Source: Cycas panzhihuaensis
Lineage: Eukaryota > Cycadophyta
DNA: 64,000 bases
Reading direction: 5' to 3'
Assembly (NCBI GenBank): GCA_023213395.1
Contig: CM041465.1
Location: forward strand, 36,153,741 to 36,217,740
A program made the position numbers and the translations under genes. This document shows positions 55,745 through 64,000 of this stretch, piece by piece. The notes below the pieces were generated by a model. The model made no database searches and was not told the DNA's origin. It saw only the letters and a list, made by a program, of their open reading frames with translations. Position 1 is the stretch's first letter, and each line of letters opens with the position of its first letter.

Positions 55745-58700
55745 TTGTATACAATGATTCTCTCATCGCTTACAAGGCCTTTCTCCTTTGTTGGAAGACT
55801 TCTCTTATCATCCCCTTCCTTATCAGATTCTGATTCAACCGTGGAAGGATTCCCCTTAGATTGGGCATATCATGCCTACATCTTCGAGTCTCATGAGCTA
55901 TCCACTTCTTTCCAAGGGCCCACATAAGAGGGTGAGGACCCTATCTTTTACCTAGGTAGCCAAGAACACTCACAAGTCCATCACCTCTCCACTCATGAAG
56001 TGGAGTCATCTCCTCCCTTAGAGTATCATCATCTTGGTGGTGATCCTCATGAGGATTATCCCATGGGGTCTACCTCATATAAGGACCCTTCCACCTTATA
56101 TGATTAGGTGGATACCCCTCTCACGGATGTTGTAGAAGCCCTTAACCAGTTCTTCCAAGCCGCTAGCCTCCAATCACATCTTAAGTGGTTAGATAACATC
56201 TTACGAAGTATAGTGCTTCCTCCCTCTACATATTCACCACCACATTCATCCCATTCAACTCCTTTGCCCACAATGAGGGCCTCCCTTATTGTGTCTTCTC
56301 CTCCTTATGATTCATATCCCTTAAGGACCACCCAAGGTACACCCTCTTCCCAACTTGGGTTGAGTATTCCTCTCTCTAGTCAAACAACTACACCCCAACC
56401 AACTATAGTCTATATACCTCCTGTTAGATCTAGGGGACCTACATGTGCCCCTACTTCTAGTTGTGTGGGACCCACCCCTATACATTCCCAAGCTCAACCT
56501 AGGGATCCTTCCCTTTACTTGCCTCTAGGTTATGCTTCTCAATTGTGGGGGCATGGTAAGGGAAACCTCCTTCCAGTTTATGGGGTAGACCTTATGTACC
56601 TATATGGTATCGCGCCACCTACATGCGGCCCATATGGGCAAAACCTAATTCTACACCCTTCCATTCCATCCTCTTATATTTTCTCTCATGTTGTGTCTTT
56701 GCAAGGAGGGAACGCCCCCTCCCAAGGCACCATCTCTCAAGCGCCTTTCCAATAAGGGGTGTACCCTCAAGGGGGGATAGGTTCCCCGTACCCATCTGCC
56801 CCTTTACCAATCCTTTCGAATGCGAGATTAGATCCTTCCCACCAAATGGGAGGGAGTCCATATCCTTTCTCGAACCAAGTCTCCCAAGGAGAATTTAGGC
56901 AACGTTGCCTACCTCCTCTTCCACCTCTCGTTGATCCTATGGTCTAATTAAGGACACGCCCCTTTAAGGATTATAGATCGACTCCTCTATCCATCAAGGC
57001 ATTAAGAACCAACTTACCACATCACCCTCCCAAGGTGCCCAAATTCGATGGGACCGTTTCTCAAGACCCAATGGATTACGTTAGAAGTTTTTCTATGGTA
57101 TGCATCGATTATTAGGCATACAACCATATCCTAATGAAAAATTTTCTGTGCTTCCTCCAAGGTGATGCCCTTAAATGGTTCTATCGCCTTCCATCACACT
57201 CTATCCACTCATTCCAATAACTCGTTGATGAGTTTGTCAATTATTTTGATGTAGCTCATCCTTTCGAGAGTGGAATGAAAGCTCTCCTATCTCTTAAATA
57301 ATCTCATGATGAGATGAACCATGACTTTATGAGATTCTTCCATGATCTTCTCCACTCCACAAAGGTAACCTTACTTGAGGAGTTAAAGAGAGAATTCTTT
57401 GTTAATACCCTTTGCCCTAAAGTCCATGTTGAAGTCCTCAAAATGGAGGCAACCATGTGTGACTCTGCTATAGCTAAGTGTTTAGATCTTGAGGCCATTG
57501 AGATCTAGGCAGGTCTTAAGAAGTCTCTTAGGTTCTCACAATGGCATGAGGCACCTCCTCTACCTCGTAATATAAAAATCCAATAGCCTCCTAAGTCTTC
57601 ATCTCATCCGATAGAGAAGACCTTGGACCCCTTAACTTCTGCTATATATTTTTTTGAATGTACCATAAAGGAGCTTAAACTCCAAGCCCCTTCATCACTC
57701 AGTTCCCAAAAACCTGTCCACCAAGCTTCTCAAGCTGCACCCCCCAAGGGCGGTAATACCTAGCCTTCTTAAACAAGGAAGACATACTCTTCCTTAGAGA
57801 AGAAGTGGTGTTCCATTCATAGGAAATGCTTTCACGAAGACTCATAATATAGGTCCCAGCACCCTAAGGCCACCCTAAAATATGACTCTTCTTCTAAATG
57901 GATATATAGACCCAATCTAGACGAACCCATATACATTAATCCTTTCTCTAAACATGGGGAACGTAATCACAACACCTAATAAAAAGGCAACTGAAATAGA
58001 GGAAGGTCTTCCAACCCTCACCCTACGCAAGTTAAAGGGAAGGGTGTTAGGAACTCTTCCTCTTCTTCTAGTTCTCCCAACCACCAAAATCCTTCCCCCT
58101 CTCTATCCCAAAACAAGGGAAAGAGAGCCATTCAAATACTTGAGACCACACCCTTATATGCCTTTACCCAGTCCCAAGTAGCTAAAGAAGCAATAGGTGC
58201 TTCTTCCTCTACTTCTCATCTTGATCCTCTTCTAGAAGTCCCTCCTGCAGAGATCCCTTCGCTTCCCAAGACCATTCCCATATGCCCCAATCATTACGAT
58301 TTCTGAAGGGCACTTCACCAACCTACTGCGAAGGGGAAGCTCTTCTCCATCATGGATGAACTTCACACCATGGTCGCAGGGATGTCTATGATGGATGTCT
58401 TGAGAAGCTGTATGGAGCAACATGCTCTTCTTCTTGAAGCTCTTGGCCAACAAGATGCTTCCATCCATGCTGTAGGCACCACCTCCCATGGACCACCTAC
58501 CATCTCATTCAATCCTTGAGATCTCCCTTCTCCTAGTGAACATGAGAAGCTTTTGCATTACCCATTTATCATTTCCATTGACACCCTTGATTTTATCATT
58601 AAGAGTAGTATCATAGATATTGGCTTCTCAGTTAATGTTATGCCTGTGCATATGCTTAAGGAGCTAGGCATAGTAGCTCTTAAGTTTGTCCCTTGGAAAT

Positions 58701-58990
58701 GCCAAGGATATGATAGGACCGAGAAGCCCCCCTTAGGGACAGTCTCCCTTTCACCCACCTTAGAAGGGAAGACCATTTTTGTAGATGTTGTTATACTCGA
58801 TATCGATGTGGAGTACAACCTCCTATTGGGTTGACCATGGATTGATCAAATAGAAGCAATTTTCTCCTTACATTGGGGGCAACTTAAGTTTGTCTATGAA
58901 GGATGAGTTAAAGTTATCACCTGTGAGCCTCTATTGTCTCACACTTCTCATCCAGCCTACTAGGCTATCTTTGATGATGAAGATAGATCC
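55745..58990 (+). pseudogene. gag-pro: Element C gag and protease frame
   Basis: A single frame (frame 2) spans about 3.2 kb with roughly seventeen stops and no frameshift until about 58990. The N-terminus is Ser/Pro-rich (56108-56755). The capsid core reads VPKFDGTVSQDPMDYVRSF, LQGDALKWFYRLPSHSI, LVDEFVNYFD (57035-57250). A degenerate WCSIHRKCFHEDS knuckle follows (about 57806). The protease shows DIGFSVNVMP where the family has D-S/T-G, and YNLLLG-stop-PWID at 58815-58845. Gag packages RNA; protease matures Gag. The active-site change would disable the enzyme. Confidence 0.87.
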
Positions 58991-60319
58991 TGAGGAGGCT
59001 ATCCCTTCTGTGGGGACCCTTTTTTAGAAGATTGACCTTCATCAAATAGAACCCATGCCTCATCATGAGCCAAACCTAGTTAGGTTTACCCCTATTGATG
59101 TAGGTAATTATGATTACATAGCCATCATGGGTGATTCTAAGTCAAATAATGAGCACCATGAGCCCCCTCCTCAGCGTCTTACCCTAGTTTCATGCATACT
59201 TAGGGAGATATCTCGATTGGATATTCCCTTTTCTCTTTATTCTACATTAGATCTTAAGCTTCTAGTTCTGAACTAGCCACTTCTTTCATCTCCTCGTCCT
59301 CCTTGAGCAACTTCACATAGGCATCCACATTGATAAACCACTCATAGAGGTATTTCTTCTTCATGCTCTAGGTCCTCACCTAGGACTAGAGCTAGTCCTA
59401 TTCAGATGTAACCTTGCCACGTGATCCATCACGTGTTAGATCCATTACACTCATCTAGTTCTGACCAAAACTATCTTACTTATAGGCCTAGTCATATAGG
59501 GTCTACCTTTCATTGCCAACCTCCATGCCTTATGTGACTGTCCCTACTTTTGAGTAGACCTAGCACACAACTTCTCTCTGCTCGATCCAAAATAAACCTA
59601 AACTACCACTCTAAGCATGTTCCCATTCCCCCAACCACGGGTGGAATGGCAGCTTAGGGTGGCTTTCCTATCTTTGTAGTTCTTGCCTATGAAATCTTTT
59701 ATTTCCCTCCAATGGGAAACCTTTCTTCCTAGTTGGACGCGTGGGTTTCCATCACTCTCGAGCTCAGAAACACACCCCAACTAGGACTACATGCTCGAGT
59801 ACTTCTACTCCTTCTTCACTGTCGCTTCCTTTGCATATCTATTATGCTCCTTCAATGGATATGTATGGTTCCCCATCTCTTAGCCTCACATGTGCCTATC
59901 ACTGATGCTCATAGTGGTTGTGTATGCCTGCTACGAGTATGGTCCTGCATGGAAGAAAGTATAAGCATCACCTAAATAATCTAATAACAAAAGCCATATA
60001 ACAACCAACTAAATCCATCATGATATATAACCCCTCATGCACTCGTACACCCATGTCTACATACGCATAATCATATAAATATGTAAGTAAATAAACATCA
60101 AATATGCCATCATAATACCATCATCATAGATTAAGTGGGATACCAATGGACCCCCACCTATATACATAATTAATCATATCATGTAAAACAATATAGTACA
60201 TCATCCTAAGGAAGCTGGAATCCTTACAGTGAAGAGTATAATCACCTCAAAACCAAATCAAGGCAAATTATCCAAGCACCTAGTGGTTGTAAGATGTAAG
60301 GAAAAGGTAGTATCTCACC
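58991..60319. other. Element C interior between protease and PMD gene
   Basis: The frame continues shifted at 59055-59276 (DVGNYDYIAIM, CILREISRLD) and then breaks up. This is where RT should begin, but no RT motif (LD.F.GY, YVDD) is visible on either strand. From about 59985 to 60230 the DNA is a CATA/ATCA-rich spacer. Confidence 0.5.
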
Positions 60320-61549
60320 TCATGGGATGGCTGACTCCTTGACTTGGATGACCACCTCCTCCATGGGGCCTCCCTTGGCTATTGGACCACCCTCCTCAGC
60401 CTTTAGGACTACCTATCCCACCTCCAGACCTATTGGGATCTCTCCAACATCCTCTCCTTTGTCTGCGATAGCTATCACTGCCTTTTCTACTGCCACCATT
60501 ACTACTACTACCATAGGTTCCCTACCTGGTCCTCTCTCCCTCTATAGTAGTGGCCTATCTCCCCTCGCGACCCCGGATGGGCCTGCCTCACCTCTGGTAG
60601 CCCTTGATAAACCTGCCTCTCCTCCCGCAGCTCCTAACAGACCTGCCGCCCCTAATGAGCCTGCCCCATTACCTCCATCATCTCCACCACCTCCAAGACC
60701 TTCACATAACCCTCCTGCCTCATCATCGCTATCCTAATGCACTCCTTTATATGGATTCGATGTGTAGTCTGCTAGAGTAAGGAGGTCTAGTGATGTCACC
60801 TCCATTGATCACCTAACATATGCCTGATCCTTGGTCCCCCTAAACTGAGTCTACCACCTGTGCACCATGGGAGCTCGTGTCGAGATAGGGTGTGGTCCTC
60901 CTGGTGATGCTACTACCCTAAAATGGTTGAAGAACTAGCACTGTAGCAAAGTACAATAAGAAAATCCTCCTCTTCCTGCCAACCTAATAGCATCCAATTA
61001 TGCAATCATATTCGTTGCTATCAAGGCAGCCCAATCCAGTCTCTCCCTAGCCTCGTATCTCCTGATGGTGTCCATCCACCCACCTAGTATATCCCTATAG
61101 TTCTATTTCTAGGAAATCCAAAATAGAATGCCTAGTGTAATAAGTTTTCTCATCCAAGGAATCTACGATATTACCATTGCCTACACTAATACTCTCCGTT
61201 GATCCCACCTGCCCTAGCCAGTGAAGTATGGGGTCACCTCCATGTGTGTAGCATCAGTGTGGGGCAACATGCCCAATGATGCTGGCAGTCCTCCTGCCGG
61301 TATTCATAGAATCCTCCTAATGTCTCCTGGTGTGATAGTGAGGTCCCCCACTTGGGGAAGGTGGAACACATACCACCTGTGGTCCTAATGGGAGACTATA
61401 TCCACCAAGAGACATTAATTTAATGCATACTGTAGAGTTTGGATGACCTTCAGTAACCTACATCACCCCAATGTCTGCTTGTTGCCTTGTGACATCATCT
61501 CTATGAAGCTCATTATGGTGATTCCTATGTTCTCGTAGTTGTCCACCAT
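60320..61549 (-). pseudogene. Antisense plant mobile domain (PMD) gene inside element C
   Basis: One minus frame from ATG 61549 to TGA at 60320 (410 codons) stays in phase over its full length with about fifteen stops. The PMD (PF10536 family, as in MAIN/MAIL1) is recognisable: WYVFHLPQVGDLTITPGDI, IPAGGLPASLG, GILFWIS, GWMDTIRRYEARERLDWAAL, NMIA, FNHFRVVASPGG and RAPMVHRW. A Gly-rich stretch (60560-60730) and a Val/Glu-rich end follow. TTTTTGTAG just upstream of the start resembles a 3' splice site, so an earlier exon is possible. The plus-strand Pro/Ser-rich frame at 60327-60737 is its shadow. Function in host paralogues: silencing and meristem maintenance; role in elements unknown. Confidence 0.75.
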
Positions 61550-62815
61550 AATAACTACCTACAAAAACCACCCAAGAGTAAGTCAAAACACTCCATCCCA
61601 TACCTAGTTGCCATCATGTTACCTCTTACCCTCTTGGGGTTGAACCTGACCCCTTCTTGGCCCCTTTATTTTCTTTTTCTTCCTATCTATCTTTGACCCG
61701 TGTCAAACTCTATGGTATTGCAGAGTTTGACCTGAGCCCTACTAAGATTTTAGTATTCCTCAGCAGCCTCATGACAAACTCAGTGGCACCGTGATCTTTA
61801 CTGCGGGGCCCTTGCCACCCCCTATAAAAAAGAGGGGAAATGTTTCAAAATTCTAAAATTTTTGTCTAAGTGGGCCAAAGCTAGGTCCATTGGGATTAGG
61901 GTTACCTAATACCCTAGTCCTCCCCCTCTCTGGGCCCAAACTAGGCTCTAAAGGGTCCCAAACTACCCTTAAGGGGAAGAAAACTACCTCAAAAAGCATA
62001 AAAAGGCATTCAATGGAATTGATAAAATGGAGGGGATAGCGATGATCCACTCACTAGATTTGGCTTGACCACCTCCATCTTGTCGCTCTCATTGTATTGG
62101 CTATCTATGCTCCTCGATCCAATGTTCAAATCTCTTGCTATATATCTTCGAAGTTGGGTAGTGCTCTGTTGCGTAAGGAAAGGGCTCTAGATCAATTGTG
62201 AGCCTGTGAAAATGAACTTCATTTTCACCTATTTTCCTTTATAGACGTGGGGGCCCTAATGAGCACTTTCTCCTTTTCTTTTTTCTATGATAACCTTTAC
62301 GGCCATCCTTTCACCCATATTATTTTTATCTTCTGGGCCCATCCCCTGTTTTACCTCTGTGGTCTCTATTTTAAGCCTCTTTGGTGCATTTATGATGACT
62401 CCTTCAGTCTTCCGTAGACCCCTTCCATCTTGATTTTTATTACCACTCTAAAACATACTCATGTTTATACTCCTTTGGCTTGTTTTATCACCCTGGATCT
62501 ATTTTTGTTGCCCGTTCGAGCCTTTGGGGCTCCCAAAGGAAGCACCTTCCTCATTCAAGACCTCACCTTGGCCCTTTTAGCGACCTTCAGGACCCTGAAG
62601 GGGCCTTTTCTCCATCGTTTCCTTCCCTTTCGTTAGGTTAGTCTCCTCACCCCCTGGGTAGCCTCCCTTCAGGGCTCTCCTATCCTTCACGATCCTTACT
62701 CATAGCCATCTAAGTGCTTTGTAGCCCTATTATTACCATTCCCTCCTTCTCTTTGCTTATTGCTCTCATCATCACTTTTCTTCCTCTACCATCCGACTGA
62801 GACCTTTCTCTCCTT
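61550..62815. other. Element C spacer upstream of the antisense PMD gene
   Basis: GC-richer spacer without a supported frame. It holds a perfect 8-bp inverted repeat CAAACTCT/AGAGTTTG (61704-61729) and a related motif at 61773-61812 that resembles one in the 5' LTR. It would contain the promoter of the antisense gene if that gene is independent. Confidence 0.45.
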
Positions 62816-63190
62816 GGCATGGCCCTACTCATCTTCACTGATGGTGGAAGTCATGGTAACCCAGGCCCTACCATGTGGATTCTTTGTGACCCCTCTAGAT
62901 ATGATTATATGCATTTCAAGGTCTTGCTTCTCGAAGCTACCAATAACAAAGCTGAGTACATAGTCATTATTAAAGTCCTTACCGATGCACTCCATTTCTA
63001 CCCATCATCCTTCTTTACGACTCTTAGGTCATTATGTTATATCTCACCCAGGTTTACCAGGTGTGTTGTCCATGTTTGAGAGCCCTTGCCTTGACTACTA
63101 GGTCCCTTTTGTCTCATTTTTCTTCTGTAGATATCAAACATATTCCCTAGGACCACAATGATGAGGTATACGACCTCGTCTATCTCATCC
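62816..63190 (+). pseudogene. Element C RNase H domain
   Basis: Plus frame: MALLIFTDGGSHGNPGPTMWI with the first catalytic Asp, EATNNKAEYIVIIKVLTDAL with the Glu, then after a shift VDIKHIP-stop-DHNDEVYDLVYLILE near 63120-63195 with the final His/Asn/Asp. This is the RNase HI-type domain with GNPGP seen as the additional RNase H of Tat-lineage elements. It stands without a neighbouring RT or integrase, which is unusual. Confidence 0.82.
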
Positions 63191-63706
63191 TCGAGTGTTG
63201 TCTCCCTCTCCTTGATGATCCTCCTTAAGGAACCTGTTAGGTCGCCCAAGCACTTAGGTTCCTGATCACCCCATCTTCCATATTGTGATCCGTTTTCACC
63301 TCCAAAAGTTAGCCACTAATGAGGTTAAACTATGGTGACTATCAGGTTTGTTCTCTTCACTCTATCCTTCGTACTAGCCTTGGTACAAAATCCTCATCAT
63401 TTTGACTTTCATATATACATATCTTCTATTCATAGTATTTGGATAATCATATTCATGACTATCACTACTATTTATCTTTCACTCATGCGATGGGGGCATC
63501 CCCCTCATCTGCTTTCACTACCATTTAGGATGATGCATAGGCAACCCCTATGCTGTCACTCTCTCATCTCCCTATCCATGCATCCTGCCATAATACTTGC
63601 TATCACCCTTAGTTGATAACACTACTATATTTATTGTATATTGCTAACCTTTTGTTGCTAGCATTTGTCATTGCATTACGCTTCCAAGCAGTGAGCTCCT
63701 ACTCCT
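63191..63706. other. 3' untranslated interior of element C
   Basis: No integrase motif is visible; short frames only (for example 63332-63616). It ends at the polypurine tract. Confidence 0.5.
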
Positions 63707-63716
63707 AAGGGGGCAG
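63707..63716 (+). other. Polypurine tract of element C
   Basis: AAGGGGGCAG directly precedes TGTTTCC, the 3' LTR start. Confidence 0.85.
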
Positions 63717-64000
63717 TGTTTCCTAGCTATCGGGAATGGACATGGGCGATTCAACTTAGGTAAGTTTAGGTATGTTTCTATCCTTACCCTTATTAGTTTC
63801 AAAAAAGGTAGATTAAATCCCTTTACCTGTATTGCATTATGATTGATTAATTACATGATCAATATGCATTCATTGCTTGACTATATTACATTCCAACATC
63901 TTTTTAGCCTATGACGATCTAGGAATACATATCCCATGGCACTCTACAACCTTCCGTCATGCCTCCACAACGTCCCCAAGTACCTTTTGGCTTTCGCAAC
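63717..64000 (+). repeat. 3' LTR of element C, truncated by the window end
   Basis: Matches 52301-52585 with shared blocks such as ATCTTTTTAGCCTATGACGA and ACATATCCCATGGCACTC. The rest of the LTR lies beyond the window. Confidence 0.9.

Larger units (their letters stand above)
52301..64000 (+). mobile_element. Element C: giant-LTR Ty3/gypsy element lacking RT and integrase
   Basis: The sequence from 52301 (TGTTTCCTGGCTACC) recurs at 63717 (TGTTTCCTAGCTATC) and aligns to the window end. I place the 5' LTR end at 55588 (GATTCCA), because a PBS-like TGACCATACTGGGGAC of the Ogre/Tat style follows within three bases. LTRs would be 3.3 kb. The 8.1-kb interior holds gag-protease, an antisense PMD frame, an RNase H domain and a polypurine tract. 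No RT or integrase motif was found on either strand. The lineage assignment (Tat-like) rests on LTR size, PBS style and protease type. Confidence 0.82.

Noticed and set aside
60327-60737. Proline/serine-rich plus-strand frame of 136 codons
   Set aside because: It is the complement of the Gly-rich tail of the antisense PMD frame; the minus frame has domain homology and the plus frame has none.

Overview
This is about 64 kb of AT-rich nuclear DNA from a large-genome seed plant. No host gene, tRNA, rRNA or CRISPR array can be supported. Nearly everything recognisable is transposable-element DNA: Ty3/gypsy (a chromovirus, Tat/Ogre-like pol, a giant-LTR element), Ty1/copia, and L1-type LINEs with the plant-style RNase H extension. 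A plant mobile domain (PMD) reading frame is also present. These families point to a plant; the species cannot be named from this window.

Layout. (1) 1-4229: 3' part of a chromodomain Ty3/gypsy element, plus strand, inserted into the leader of a minus-strand copia element (4235-4957). (2) 5036-26715: a nest. A minus-strand LTR element without coding capacity (LTRs 5036-5543 and 26232-26715) carries copia element A (6207-25243, target duplication attaa). A in turn carries a full-length minus-strand LINE (LINE1, 8274-14892) and, inside its own 3' LTR, copia element B (17386-25158, target duplication aacac/aatac). (3) 26.7-38.3 kb: a degenerate short tandem repeat, an inverted pair of LTR-like promoter segments, a decayed Tat/Ogre-like PR-RT-RNH-IN region (29.6-33.1 kb), a copia-type gag frame (36.38-37.96 kb) and a 326-bp poly(A) retroposon with a perfect 12-bp target duplication. 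(4) 38700-44780: a second minus-strand LINE (LINE2), GC-rich, with a perfect 17-bp target duplication. (5) 44.9-52.3 kb: a solo minus-strand LTR, a hairpin, and copia-type element D (47648-52280), which has LTRs, PBS and PPT but only a short gag-like/Lys-Glu-rich frame. (6) 52301-64000+: element C, a gypsy element with 3.3-kb LTRs, a 3.2-kb gag-protease frame, an antisense PMD frame and a plus-strand RNase H domain, but no reverse transcriptase or integrase that I can find.

The coding remains are pseudogenes. In several of them (LINE1 ORF2, gag-PR of C, the antisense PMD frame, the 36.4-kb gag) the frame survives for 1.2-3.2 kb and is broken only by stop codons, often where the family has Gln, Trp or Arg. 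That fits C-to-T decay of methylated DNA. LINE2 is the opposite: GC-rich with a clean target duplication, yet full of frameshifts.

The most interesting object is element C: a large-LTR gypsy element that appears to have kept gag, protease and RNase H, lost RT and integrase, and carries a host-type PMD gene on the opposite strand.
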